From contig NZ_QZWH01000016.1 of the NCBI RefSeq assembly GCF_003601925.1, forward strand, positions 1 to 64,000: 64,000 nt of DNA, in the 5' to 3' direction. The notes under the pieces were generated by a model. That model was not told the DNA's origin. It saw only the letters and a program-made list of their open reading frames with translations, and searched no databases. This stretch comes from Buttiauxella izardii. GTDB taxonomy: Bacteria; Pseudomonadota; Gammaproteobacteria; Enterobacterales; Enterobacteriaceae. Made by a program: the position numbers and the translations under genes. Below are positions 18,986 through 28,904 of the stretch, piece after piece. Positions within the stretch are counted from its first letter, which is position 1, and each line of letters opens with the position of its first letter.

Positions 18986-21615
18986 GACACGTCCTGCGCC
19001 GCAGCAACCGAATCTTCAATTTCTGCGGTGAAGCGATGCTCATCAACAGCGATATAAACGCGCTCAATACCCGAACCCGATGCCATTTTTTGCAGCAATA
19101 GCAACGAAAGCGGTGGCAGCACTTCGCCATCAATGACGGATTCGAGCATACGGGCACCGTTTTCAGCACGCGTGACACGCAGCATAATTTCGTCACTGAC
19201 TTCTGCTGCAATCACTGTTTCAGCGCCAAATCGCTGTTTTAACAGCGCGGCCAGCCTTTCCAGTTTGGAGGCGATAATGGTTTTTAAGGTTTCGCTTGAA
19301 AGCGGCAGGAAAGGAATAATCTCCATGCGTGCCAGCAGAGCCGGTTTGAAGAAATCGGCCAGCACCGGATACAACTCTTCATGAAGTTGCTCCGGATTTT
19401 GTGCATGTTCGACGATGACTTGGTAGCCCAAATTCGACGTAAGGAAAAAGACCACATTTTTGCAGTCGATCAGGCGTCCTTCGCCGTCGGCCATTTCACC
19501 TTTATCGAATGCCTGATAGAAGAGGTTCAGCACATCAGGATGGGCTTTTTCCACTTCATCGAGCAGCACAACGGAATAGGGTTTCTGGCGAATGGCTTCC
19601 GTCAGCACGCCCCCTTCGCCGTAACCGACGTAGCCGGGAGGTGAACCTATCAGGCGCGAAACGGTGTGTTTTTCCTGGAATTCCGACATGTTGATGGTGG
19701 TGAGATACTGGCGGCCACCGAATAACAATTCAGCCAGTTGCAACACCGTTTCTGTTTTCCCCACGCCGCTTGGGCCGGCCAGTAAAAATGCGCCCAATGG
19801 GCGACCCGGGCGACGCAGATCGGCTCTCGCCGTCAGCAAATGTTTATGCAAATGTTCTATGGCTAAGGCCTGGCCTTTAATTTTGTCACCCAGCCATGTT
19901 GGCAATTCAGTGATCAACGCCATTTCACTTTGCGATAAGCGGTTAAGCGGCACGCCTGTCCACTCGGCAATGACCGACGCAATCTGGCGTTTATCGACAT
20001 GCGGGGAAACCAGTAACCTTTCCTGATGCAACGCTTCAAGTTCGACCATGAGTAACTGAAGAGCTTCGAGCTGTTCAGGCAATGTCGCGGTATCTGTTTC
20101 TTCGTCGCTGGCTAAAAGCTCATGGCGCAGCGCGACAATTTTTTGCACCAAATCCTGCTGTTTGCGCCAACAAGCGTCCAGTTCACCAAGCTGCACGTTG
20201 GCTTCTTCATGTAACAAATGCAGCTCGGCCAGTCGGACATCGTTCTGCGGCAAACCAATTTGCAGCTCCCGCTCCAGTTGTCGGATTTCCGCCTGATACT
20301 GATGGCACTGTGTGGTGAGTGCAGATATTTGGCGAGGAGGAGAAGAGAGATTGATCGCCACGCGTGCGCAGGCGGTATCCAATACATCAATAGCTTTGTC
20401 GGGAAGTTGTCGGCCTGAAAGATAGCGCTCACTCAGTGTGGCTGCGGCCTGTAATGCTTCATCGTCGATTAACACGCCATGCGCGAGTTCATATACAGAT
20501 GCCAGGCCGCGCAAAATAATAGTGGCTTCAGCTGCGGTCGGCTCGCTGACCTTAACCGGCTGAAAACGCCGCGATAGGGCAGCATCTTTTTCAAAATACT
20601 TTTTGTATTCACTCCAGGTGGTCGCGGCAATGGTTTTCAGCTCGCCACGAGCCAGTGCGGGTTTTATCAGATTGGAAATATCCAGCCCACCCTGCTGGTT
20701 ACCGGCACCAATCAGCGTATGCGCTTCATCAATAAATAAAATCACCGGCGTTGCAGACTCACGCACTTCCGCCATGATGCCTTTGAAGCGTTTTTCAAAT
20801 TCGCCCTTAACGGATGCTCCAGCCTGAAGCGCGCCTAAATCGAGCGTGACAAGTTCCGTATTCAGCAGTTTTTCAGGAACCTGGCCATTAACAATACGCA
20901 GGGCCAGACCTTCAATTAACGCGCTTTTCCCGACGCCAGCCTCACCCACGACAATGGGGTTATTTTTACGGCGTCGACAGAGAATATCGATCATCAGGTC
21001 AATTTCGGTGTCGCGGCACAATACGGGATCAAGCTTGCCGTTACGGGCGTCATTCGTCACGTTGGTGGAGTAGCGAGCGAGAAGGCTTTCCTCGCCGTGT
21101 GGCAGTGCCTGCGCTTTGGCCTGATCATCCAGAATCACGGATTCTGCTGAGTCTTTAGTGCAGGAGGCAAAATTCAAGCGGAGCAGGTCGCGGTTGATCT
21201 GTGCCAGTAAATGCGCAGCGGCAGGCGGCACATAACGTAAAGGCGTATGAAGTAGGGTTAGTAGCAAGATTCCGCCACGCAGTTGTGTCACCTGCATTTC
21301 CGCAGAAGCCAGCAGCCAGGCATCTTTCAGCCATTCCACCAGTAATGGCGAGAAGCTGGGATAGCTATCAACAGATTGCCCTTTATATTCACCAACCAGC
21401 GTTAGAGCATCACGCAATTGCGCAAAATCTATTCCGGACTGTTCGGCAATCACCCGGACATCGCTACGAGGTGTCGCTAGCATTTGTAGCAGCACTTGGG
21501 CGACGGTGATTTCTGAAGCTTGCTGATTTATGCACTCAGCCGCTGCCATTTCCAGCGCCTGTTTTGACAAAAGATTCAGCCGGTTAACCAGCGTAGGCAA
21601 ATCAATCTGGATCAT
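18982..21615 (-). CDS. tssH: T6SS sheath-recycling AAA+ ATPase ClpV (TssH)
   Basis: An 877-residue ClpB-like hexameric unfoldase that disassembles contracted TssBC sheaths. An N-terminal Clp-N domain binds the TssC helix. AAA1 has Walker A GEAGVGKSALIEG (about 222) and Walker B VILFIDEAHTLIG. A coiled-coil middle domain (about 425-530) follows. AAA2 has Walker A GPSGVGKTETVLQ (about 615) and Walker B VVLLDEVEKAHPD. All ATPase motifs look intact, unlike two other genes of the operon. Confidence 0.95.
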   Translation of the reverse strand: MIQIDLPTLVNRLNLLSKQALEMAAAECINQQASEITVAQVLLQMLATPRSDVRVIAEQSGIDFAQLRDALTLVGEYKGQSVDSYPSFSPLLVEWLKDAWLLASAEMQVTQLRGGILLLTLLHTPLRYVPPAAAHLLAQINRDLLRLNFASCTKDSAESVILDDQAKAQALPHGEESLLARYSTNVTNDARNGKLDPVLCRDTEIDLMIDILCRRRKNNPIVVGEAGVGKSALIEGLALRIVNGQVPEKLLNTELVTLDLGALQAGASVKGEFEKRFKGIMAEVRESATPVILFIDEAHTLIGAGNQQGGLDISNLIKPALARGELKTIAATTWSEYKKYFEKDAALSRRFQPVKVSEPTAAEATIILRGLASVYELAHGVLIDDEALQAAATLSERYLSGRQLPDKAIDVLDTACARVAINLSSPPRQISALTTQCHQYQAEIRQLERELQIGLPQNDVRLAELHLLHEEANVQLGELDACWRKQQDLVQKIVALRHELLASDEETDTATLPEQLEALQLLMVELEALHQERLLVSPHVDKRQIASVIAEWTGVPLNRLSQSEMALITELPTWLGDKIKGQALAIEHLHKHLLTARADLRRPGRPLGAFLLAGPSGVGKTETVLQLAELLFGGRQYLTTINMSEFQEKHTVSRLIGSPPGYVGYGEGGVLTEAIRQKPYSVVLLDEVEKAHPDVLNLFYQAFDKGEMADGEGRLIDCKNVVFFLTSNLGYQVIVEHAQNPEQLHEELYPVLADFFKPALLARMEIIPFLPLSSETLKTIIASKLERLAALLKQRFGAETVIAAEVSDEIMLRVTRAENGARMLESVIDGEVLPPLSLLLLQKMASGSGIERVYIAVDEHRFTAEIEDSVAAAQDVS

Positions 21616-21631
21616 CTCAATATCCTTATTG

Positions 21632-22393
21632 TTATCTCAGCAAGCCATTGAGCTGCTGCAAAATATCCTGGGTTTGCGCATTCAAACGCAGCAGATAAAA
21701 CAGATAGGTGGCAAGCAAAAGAGTGATGCCGCCGATCAGCAGATGCTTAATGCTCAGGCGTTTGAGCAAGCGGTAAGGTGAATGCTGATTTCCTTTGTCC
21801 TGATGCAATAACGGGAACAGCCCATCCCCTCGCAGTTGGTGGAGTACGTGATGCAAGCGGCGAAAAATATGCTCGAACTCATCGTTGTTTTGCGTACTCA
21901 CTTTGTAGCGGCCACGAAAACCGAGCGAAAAGCATAAGTACAGAAACTCCAGCAAATCGCGGTAACGCTTCGGTTCACCAATCAGTCTTTCAAGCAGGAT
22001 ATAAACCTTTTCGCCGCCCCAGGTTTCGTTATGGAAATGCACCAGGAGCGATTGTTTTACCCATTCGTTCTGACTCGACCAGCCTTGCCCCAGCGCGGCT
22101 TCGTCAATAAAAGTGCAGAGGACATAGCGAAACGAAATAATGGTTCCCGGTTCGTAACCCTGGTTCTGAAGGAGTTGTTCGATAGCGCGGACATCGGTTA
22201 CCACCTGGCCAAAAAGATGATCCGGTAACCCACGGCTGCTCATGGTTTTCAGGCGCAACACCATGCCGAGCAGCGGCGTTGCCGCATCAATCATAGGGTT
22301 CAGGCTATTACCGCGTAGCGCCTGGCGGTACTGACGACGGCTATCTTCATTCGTCTCATCCGCAAAAACGGAAGCTGCAGAGATTTCGCTCAT
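21632..22393 (-). CDS. tssL: T6SS membrane-complex protein TssL (DotU/IcmH)
   Basis: A 253-residue tail-anchored inner-membrane protein. The cytoplasmic helical DotU domain (about 30-200) contains FIDEAALGQGW and FLYLCFSLGFRGRY, hallmarks of the family. A single C-terminal transmembrane helix (about 218-236) anchors it. There is no OmpA-like peptidoglycan-binding extension, so anchoring to the cell wall must come from another protein. It lies 4 bp after tssK. Confidence 0.94.
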   Translation of the reverse strand: MSEISAASVFADETNEDSRRQYRQALRGNSLNPMIDAATPLLGMVLRLKTMSSRGLPDHLFGQVVTDVRAIEQLLQNQGYEPGTIISFRYVLCTFIDEAALGQGWSSQNEWVKQSLLVHFHNETWGGEKVYILLERLIGEPKRYRDLLEFLYLCFSLGFRGRYKVSTQNNDEFEHIFRRLHHVLHQLRGDGLFPLLHQDKGNQHSPYRLLKRLSIKHLLIGGITLLLATYLFYLLRLNAQTQDILQQLNGLLR

Positions 22394-22397
22394 AGCG

Positions 22398-23741
22398 TTA
22401 TCCTCTTATTGCCCAAAGCTGCAGAGCCAATTCCGGGAAGTTCCCGGAGACGTGCAACGCGATTCCGTTGTTACGTATAATTTCAGCCCAGGCCGGACTG
22501 TTTTTATCCAGTGTGAAATAGACATAGTTGGCATGATATGGAATCTGGCGCGGTGCGGTGGAAAGCGGCACGAGCTGCACGCCAGGAACCTGAACGCTCA
22601 CGACATTGCGGATTTTTTCCACTGAGCTGATTTTGGATTGCTGCACAAATTGGCGATGCAGAATTTCGTGTGGCATTTGCGCATTTACTGCCAGCACAAA
22701 AGTCGCGGATTGCAGCAGGCTTGCGTCATTGATTACGGCAACGTAAATACCGTCCATATAGTTAAATGGCAGATTCATCGCACGCGGAGCCAATACTGTA
22801 CTCAGCGCTTTGCGCAAACGAGGCATGATCTGATTGAAAGTTTCGGTCAGGTTTTCCTGCTGATAAAAACCGAGTTTTTCTGACAGGCGGCTTTCTTCGG
22901 TGAAAGTCACGAGCTCGCCATACAATGAAATCAAATCAAGATAAAAATCTTCAGGATGCAGACGGGCGAGTGCGGAACGATGAGCGAACTTTGTCTGGTT
23001 GCGGTTAAACATTTGCAGCATCATAAATTCGGCGACATCGGCAATGCCTTGCTGGGAAGGTGAGCCAATACGTTTTGCTAATTCTTCAGCGCGGTGAGAA
23101 ACAGAAGCGCTCACTTCGCCCAGATAGCGTGTTAACGCAGTGCTGGCATGTGTCGTCATTGCACTGGGAATAAATTCGGGGTCAAGTTCTAGCATCCCGT
23201 TGGGATGACGTTCCTTAATACGACACAAAGGGATTGTCACCCACGCGCTTAAATCTTCGGCACCGCTCATCAGGCAAGGGAGCAATTGCCCAAGCGCAAG
23301 CGCGCTGGCATCTCCTTCATTGGTGTGAAGATCACGAACATCGCTGTAGCTAATACGGTAGCGGCCTGACGATTGCCCGGCGCTATGCATTCCCTCAACC
23401 TCATTAATCACATCGCTGATAATAGGCAGCGCCAGATAAATATCGCGGCTGGCGGTGGTTTTCAGTTCATTTATCAGCAAGGGGACAGGGATAATATCCT
23501 GATCGGGAATACTGAATACCGAGCCATCGGACATGCAACCGATCGCTTTATTAATACTCACTTTGCCATGCTTGAGCTGCGTTTCATCTATATCCAGCTC
23601 GGTAAAACCCCAGTTGATATTGCTCAGCGCCAGCAAACGATTGTGGAGAACATAGTCGTTATGACGTTGCTGTTGCTGAAAATGCTGGGGTTTAATAAAT
23701 AAACCTTCCTGCCAGATAACTTTATTTTTCATGGTTGCCAC
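22398..23741 (-). CDS. tssK: T6SS baseplate protein TssK
   Basis: A 447-residue cytoplasmic baseplate connector that links the TssEFG wedge to the TssJLM complex. The N-terminal shoulder domain begins KVIWQEGLFIKPQHFQQQ, the standard TssK opening, followed by helical and C-terminal head domains. The start is GTG 23741, with AGAGGA 9 nt upstream; the ATG three codons later is too far from the site. It directly follows tssJ. Confidence 0.95.
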   Translation of the reverse strand: MATMKNKVIWQEGLFIKPQHFQQQQRHNDYVLHNRLLALSNINWGFTELDIDETQLKHGKVSINKAIGCMSDGSVFSIPDQDIIPVPLLINELKTTASRDIYLALPIISDVINEVEGMHSAGQSSGRYRISYSDVRDLHTNEGDASALALGQLLPCLMSGAEDLSAWVTIPLCRIKERHPNGMLELDPEFIPSAMTTHASTALTRYLGEVSASVSHRAEELAKRIGSPSQQGIADVAEFMMLQMFNRNQTKFAHRSALARLHPEDFYLDLISLYGELVTFTEESRLSEKLGFYQQENLTETFNQIMPRLRKALSTVLAPRAMNLPFNYMDGIYVAVINDASLLQSATFVLAVNAQMPHEILHRQFVQQSKISSVEKIRNVVSVQVPGVQLVPLSTAPRQIPYHANYVYFTLDKNSPAWAEIIRNNGIALHVSGNFPELALQLWAIRG

Positions 23742-23746
23742 GATCG

Positions 23747-24277
23747 TTATTCCTCTTTTTTTATTTCGATACTGCTGTCGCGCACATGTATCAGCAGGTG
23801 GTAGGTATGTCCGATGCCTTCAACAGATGTTATTTGCTTCCATTCGGTCGTTTGATCGTCAGAGAAATAGGCCACTACGCCGATATAACGCGTAGCAGGA
23901 TTCATCTTCATCGTCGGCAAGGTTTTAATAACATCGGGCAGCAAACTGAAATCCTGGTGATCGAGATAATTTTTGCCTAATGCTTCATCGAGTTTGGTGC
24001 TGGCAATCAGATCAAAGTCAGCTTCCTGAAGCTTTGAATCTTCACTCATATAGATAAGCTGAAGGCTAACCGGCGAGCCTTCACCACTTTCGTTGGGATT
24101 AGTATTCGGCTCGGTTAATAGCGTGACGATCACTTCTGAAGGTTGGTCGGCGACCTCACCCACTTGAATATTCGGATCGGCGATCACCTGGCCTAATTTT
24201 TTTGCCGTTTCGCATCCGTTAAGTGTTCCTACGATGAGGCACAAAAGCGCCATCGTCAGGGGCCATCGACACTTCAT
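23747..24277 (-). CDS. tssJ: T6SS outer-membrane lipoprotein TssJ (VasD)
   Basis: A 176-residue lipoprotein with a lipobox LNGC (Cys22) after a signal peptide. The rest is a transthyretin-like beta sandwich that binds the C terminus of TssM and anchors the complex to the outer membrane. Family residues include VSLQLIYMSEDSKLQEADF and the late YIGVVAYFSD segment. The start overlaps the tagH stop (ATGA) and has a strong GGAGG site. Confidence 0.92.
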   Translation of the reverse strand: MKCRWPLTMALLCLIVGTLNGCETAKKLGQVIADPNIQVGEVADQPSEVIVTLLTEPNTNPNESGEGSPVSLQLIYMSEDSKLQEADFDLIASTKLDEALGKNYLDHQDFSLLPDVIKTLPTMKMNPATRYIGVVAYFSDDQTTEWKQITSVEGIGHTYHLLIHVRDSSIEIKKEE

Positions 24278-25599
24278 AGTGCATCCGCCTCCCGGTTCGA
24301 TTGGCGTAATACGCGGTCGTAAACTTGAGCGTAAACCTCGTTAAACAACTTTTCGAAACCCAGTTGCCGACTGGATGCCAACTCATCGTAATAGTTGCAG
24401 TACATGTTCCAGGCCCAGGCTTCGTTCATCTCCTGACGTTGCTCGTGGCTACGGCGGTACTGGGCAAAACGTGTCATTAATTGATTTGGAGAGAAGGCTT
24501 CAAGCATCAGGCGCAGTGCTTCAACGATAGCGATTTGATTCGCCTGGTTGTGCAGCTTCATGTTACGTAGACTTTCTGCGACGGCCGCCGGAGCAGATAA
24601 ATGCACTGGACTCTTTTCATCGGCAAACAGCACATTCAATGCGCTTTCATAGCTTAGATTCAGGCGTAGTGGATTATCTTCCAGTGGGCGTAAGTGCTTA
24701 TCAGATAGGCTATTTTGCTGATGTTGCAAATCTAACAACCCCTTTACCGTCGCTTGTAAAGTGCGGCCTATTTCTTCAAGGAAATCATCAGCATTTTGCG
24801 AATTATGCAATGGAAGTGCATGACTTAAACCACGCATCAGCGGTGATACGGCAACGTGGTGATAAGTCAGGTCGTTGACATGATTCTGGTGCGATTTTTC
24901 ATCTTTTTCAGTACGTAAATTCTGGATATCGGGCAAATCCATAAAATGGTTATCAATGCCACCTTTATGAGCAATGTCCGAACCTGGCGCGGTTAGCGGT
25001 ACGTGATGGGTATATTGCATAAGAGAAGGTTCTTCAAATGCTGAGAATGTCGCGTGGTGAGTCGTCAGATTCTCTTTTTGCAATGCCGCAAGAGGGTCTT
25101 GAGAAAAACCATTCACAACGGAAGGCGCTATTTCTCGATAGGGTAGAGTGCTTTGATAGCTGGGTTGCCCTTCGGTGGTGAGTAATGTTTCCGCTAGCCG
25201 ATCGCGGTTCATCACAATAGTTTCAGGCGTCGCATTTTGAAGATCAAAATCGGCACCTTCACCCAGATGAAACTGTGCTTTTATACGCAGCGAACCGAGG
25301 CTAATTTCATCCCCCTGGCGCAAGCGAATTAAACCCGCGCTTTGTGTTACAGGAGCCTGATTTATCTGTAAATTCCGGGTGAGTATTTGCAAACAAAAGG
25401 TGCCGTCTTGCCAAACAATGGATCAGGCTTTGTCATCAATGTTTTGTTTGTTGTCTTGTATAGACCAATAACACATTTCGGCATGGCCAATATCACCGCC
25501 TTCTGTCGTAAACAGGCATTTTGCTGCCCGGCCACTTTCCAGTTCATTACCGTTCAAAATCTGTAATGAGAGTGACGGCTGCTGTTTATCCTCTGCCAT
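24274..25599 (-). pseudogene. tagH: T6SS FHA-domain protein TagH, interrupted by in-frame TGA
   Basis: Reading through gives 441 residues: an N-terminal FHA domain (about 8-95, TTEGGDIGHAEMCYW being the phosphothreonine-binding region) and a C-terminal T6SS-FHA domain (about 250-435) ending EVYAQVYDRVLRQS. Codon 59 (25423-25425) is TGA. The frame is otherwise continuous from ATG 25599 (GGAGCG upstream) to the stop at 24274. The break lies inside the FHA fold, so a product restarted at TTG 25392 would lack the phosphopeptide pocket. FHA proteins switch on some T6SSs through phosphorylated TssL or PpkA signals; no PpkA/PppA gene is visible here. Loss of function, a base error or readthrough are all possible. 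Confidence 0.82.
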
Positions 25600-25625
25600 A
25601 CTGCGCTCCGTGTTTTAAAGCTTGG

Positions 25626-26663
25626 TTACGATCTCACCGTGATTGTCACGTGAGGATACTGATCGGGGCGCCCGAGAAAGCTCGTCCATCCCAGAAGTGA
25701 ATTTTGTTCATTGCCAAGCGTCATGCCGCCCACTTGTTGCGGGGCAATCCCTAAGCGCAGATCCCAGGCGAACTGGTCTCTTAAAACGAAGGCGACAAAA
25801 AGCGTTAGCGGAAGGAAATTTTTGCCATTAGGTAAAAAAGAAAGAAAACGATCGCGAGTGAGATTATTGAGGCACAACAAAAACTTACCGCCGCGGTCAG
25901 GAATTTGAGCCCCGATGGAGAAGTTTTTACCCAGCACTGATTTTTCCAGGTATTTATTGCTGCCGCGCATAACCCGGCTTCCCAATCTGTTTTGTTGCTA
26001 AGGGGCAATACGCACTTTGCGCAATTGCCAGCCGTGTAATGCGACTTCGTCATGATCAAAGCAGTGAGTGACCAGGCTACAAATCACTTCGGGCGAACGG
26101 CCTGGATTAGCCAGTGCTCCTGAGTAGGCCAGCATTTTGCTGTGATTGATTACCAGGCGACTACGAATGCTTTCGCTACCTAATCCAACGAGGGAATACA
26201 TCCGTTGTGAAAAGGCATCCACGCCGCCATTGCGAAAACAGGCGTAATAACGATATTTGCGCCAGATGTGGTAGACGAATTGAGTCCAGCGATGGGAAAA
26301 CATATCGAGAAAGTCGCCAAGTTTTTTCTCACCTTGCGCAGATCCCCACGCGAGATTATCCAGGTAATAGCCAGGCAATGGAGACTGACTGCCATGCAAT
26401 CCCAGAAACGTGGTGGTCATAATCAACGGACCAGTTTTATTACGCGTAAGCGCTTGCACATCGCTTTTAGGAAAAGCAATGCTGGCATCTGCCTGAAATC
26501 GTAACACTTCATTCTGCGGTTCAGTTTGAAGCGAAATAAGTTGATAGTTTCCGGTCTGTTTATATATCGCTTCAACGAGTACATAAAAATTGTAGCGGCA
26601 GACATCGTGAAATGGATTATTCACCATTAAATCAGCGCGTGCTGACCTATTCTTTCCGGCCAT
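25626..26663 (-). pseudogene. tssG: T6SS baseplate protein TssG, interrupted by in-frame TAG
   Basis: Reading through gives a 345-residue TssG, normal in length, with features such as LGLHGSQSPLPGYYLD and the C-terminal LPLTLFVAF, WDLRLGIAP and LGWTSFLG segments. Codon 222 (25998-26000) is TAG, in a place where Gln (CAG) would fit; the reading frame continues unchanged to the stop at 25626. The truncated 221-residue form would lack the C-terminal third, which contacts TssF in the baseplate wedge. ATG 26663 is chosen for its AGGAG site; a second ATG at 26627 overlaps the tssF stop. Confidence 0.85.
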
Positions 26664-28465
26664 TCGTAACACTCCTGATTATCGATGTTGACAATTTTTA
26701 ATTCGTGGAAGCTATTTACGCTGGCGTAGAGTGAAAAAAAGTGTGAAAGCACCGTGCCCAATAAATAAAGCTCACCTTCGCAAACGAATGGGGTTTGACG
26801 GATATAGATGGTTGACGCTAATCCTCTGATTGGCACACCTTTAAAAAGATGATCGACCGGTTTGGTTTCAATCTTCTCAATCGCATCTAATTTTTGTTGA
26901 GATAACCGTGCCGCTTGAGGATGATGAATACCCGGTAAATCATAGGTACGTAGTACTTGTTTCAAGGCATCAAGATCTAGCAAAGACAGATAGTTAAGGC
27001 TCATATTTGATAGCAGCGACCAGTGTAGACTTCCGTCAAGAATCGGATACAAAGGATGCGAAGGGCGGGTGACATTCCTGAACGAGGACACCGCTGGATT
27101 TTTCCCCATTGCACGATGGATATCGCCAGTTTTGAGCTGTGCAGGCAAGTCTCGATTGGTACAAGTTAATTCGACCGACACCACTTCGTATTCACCATTT
27201 TTATATTCTCTTTCAGGTGACGTACCATCACCATGAACAAATGAAATAAAATGCTCAAGCCCATGATAGGAAATCGAGGTTTTGGCTTTAACCCGATAAT
27301 ATAAAGCTTCACGTTGCTGCGCATATTCAACCTGATGCTGGAAACTTTCAAAAGATGAATAGGTTCGTGTAATCGATTCGGTGAGCTTTCCTTGATTTTC
27401 GTTATCAAAACGCCAGCCACTTTCAACATGATTAACAGAAAATATATCGTAACATTCAGAGAGCCGATGGTGTGCTTTTAACAAATAATCCGTTGTGGTG
27501 TTATCAAGTACAATAGTCTCTGCGCTTTGTGAAAAAAGATTCACCGCAGGTGTGCAATACAAACGAACAGATTCCTGCCGTAGCTTAAGATCGGGAGGCA
27601 ATGGTTTTGAAAAATGTAACCGTAGCGTGAATTCCTCAGTGACTGTATCTGTCGGGATCGAATGAACACCCGTGGTATCGAAAAAGAAAAAGCTATCTAA
27701 ATAGCACAGATATTCTTGCAATATACGATAGCCACTATAAACATTCTTTGGATAAGGTAATAATGCATCTTGTTTTTCAAAACCTACCGGAGTCAGTCTG
27801 AAATCAGGCATACGCAAAATGTCTTCGCCCACAACTAACTCTGCTTCTGTCATATATTCGCAGAACCACAGGTAGAGTTGGTAGCGAGTGTAATTATCGT
27901 CGTTACCTAACCACAGGCGAATTTTGTCAAAATCTAGCGTACTGATGTCCTGTGGTTTACCAAAAGTGAATGTAATATCAATCATGCCATGTTTATGGCT
28001 GCTATTAGTGGCAACATCAGCAATGCTAATGGGCAATAACCAGACGTCGCGGCTCAATGTGAATACGCATGCTGGAATAGATTCTTCAGCATGCTGATCC
28101 GTGTTTATCCCAGTAGCATCACCCGGAGCACTCATAACTTGTGAGTTTGAGTCTATTAAAAATGCAGTGGTAACGGTTTTCGGATTGGGTGTGTATTCGA
28201 TAATCGTCATACTAGGTGTCGGGCGCAGGTAATTTGGCCACAACATATTGAGTAGACTATGAGTCAATTCAGGAAATTCATCTTCAATTCTGGAACGTAA
28301 ATTACCCGATAAAAATGCAAACCCTTCTAATAGGCGTTCAACATCAGGGTCTGCTTCTTTCTCTGCCAGAAAGGGAGCTAAATGTGGCTTTTCTTTAGCC
28401 AATAGTTTTCCCGACTGGCGCAGATAATCCAGTTCTTCTCGAAAATATCTTTCCTCAAATGACAT
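26627..28465 (-). CDS. tssF: T6SS baseplate protein TssF
   Basis: A 612-residue baseplate wedge protein that forms a TssF2-TssG unit. The start MSFEERYFREELDYLRQSG and the early EFPELTHSLLNMLWPNYLRPTPS segment are family hallmarks, and the C-terminal half ends near FFSLYASVNSFHELKI. It is intact and of normal size. Its 3' end overlaps the start of tssG by 37 bp, so the two are translated in a coupled way. Confidence 0.95.
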   Translation of the reverse strand: MSFEERYFREELDYLRQSGKLLAKEKPHLAPFLAEKEADPDVERLLEGFAFLSGNLRSRIEDEFPELTHSLLNMLWPNYLRPTPSMTIIEYTPNPKTVTTAFLIDSNSQVMSAPGDATGINTDQHAEESIPACVFTLSRDVWLLPISIADVATNSSHKHGMIDITFTFGKPQDISTLDFDKIRLWLGNDDNYTRYQLYLWFCEYMTEAELVVGEDILRMPDFRLTPVGFEKQDALLPYPKNVYSGYRILQEYLCYLDSFFFFDTTGVHSIPTDTVTEEFTLRLHFSKPLPPDLKLRQESVRLYCTPAVNLFSQSAETIVLDNTTTDYLLKAHHRLSECYDIFSVNHVESGWRFDNENQGKLTESITRTYSSFESFQHQVEYAQQREALYYRVKAKTSISYHGLEHFISFVHGDGTSPEREYKNGEYEVVSVELTCTNRDLPAQLKTGDIHRAMGKNPAVSSFRNVTRPSHPLYPILDGSLHWSLLSNMSLNYLSLLDLDALKQVLRTYDLPGIHHPQAARLSQQKLDAIEKIETKPVDHLFKGVPIRGLASTIYIRQTPFVCEGELYLLGTVLSHFFSLYASVNSFHELKIVNIDNQECYEWPERIGQHALI

Positions 28466-28470
28466 ATAAC

Positions 28471-28902
28471 TTAATCCAGATTGTAGTGGTTTTGATTATC
28501 TAATTGCATATTAAATTCCACGACATCTCTGAGGCCATTAAAGTCTATATGCGCCACAATATGAAAACTAAGATCCATGGGATTATATCCATCACTGCTT
28601 ACAGCATGGACTTCTGCTTGTTTTATACGAGGTTCGTAATCCTCGATGCATTGTTTAATCGCTTCTTCGATTGTCCTTCTAAAATCTGCCGTTGATGCAG
28701 TCGCATCGTTGAGATCGATAACCCCTAAATTCAATGTACTTTGAGAACTGCCAGGCCTGGAATTAAGTATGCTGCGCAGATTACGTTTAATCGATAACTG
28801 TAAGTTTTCGATCTGCATTGCACGTGAATAGCTAACCGATCCACTTTCAATGCGCTCAAATAAACTGGCAGAAGCCCCTCTTTTTCGACCTGGCGTTATC
28901 AT
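28471..28902 (-). CDS. tssE: T6SS baseplate protein TssE (gp25-like)
   Basis: A 143-residue protein with the gp25-like lysozyme-fold domain of the phage T4 baseplate, which initiates sheath assembly. LFERIESG near the N terminus, LRSILNSRPG, and the late acidic segment EDYEPRIKQAEV fit the family. It starts 2 bp after the tssC stop and ends 5 bp before tssF. Confidence 0.92.
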   Translation of the reverse strand: MITPGRKRGASASLFERIESGSVSYSRAMQIENLQLSIKRNLRSILNSRPGSSQSTLNLGVIDLNDATASTADFRRTIEEAIKQCIEDYEPRIKQAEVHAVSSDGYNPMDLSFHIVAHIDFNGLRDVVEFNMQLDNQNHYNLD

Positions 28903-28904
28903 GA

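Noticed and set aside
25423-25425. Selenocysteine at the tagH TGA
   Set aside because: No obvious stable SECIS-like hairpin directly after the codon, and FHA proteins are not known selenoproteins.
24274-25599. Frameshift as the cause of the tagH break
   Set aside because: Both halves are in the same frame; the break is a single TGA codon, not an insertion or deletion.
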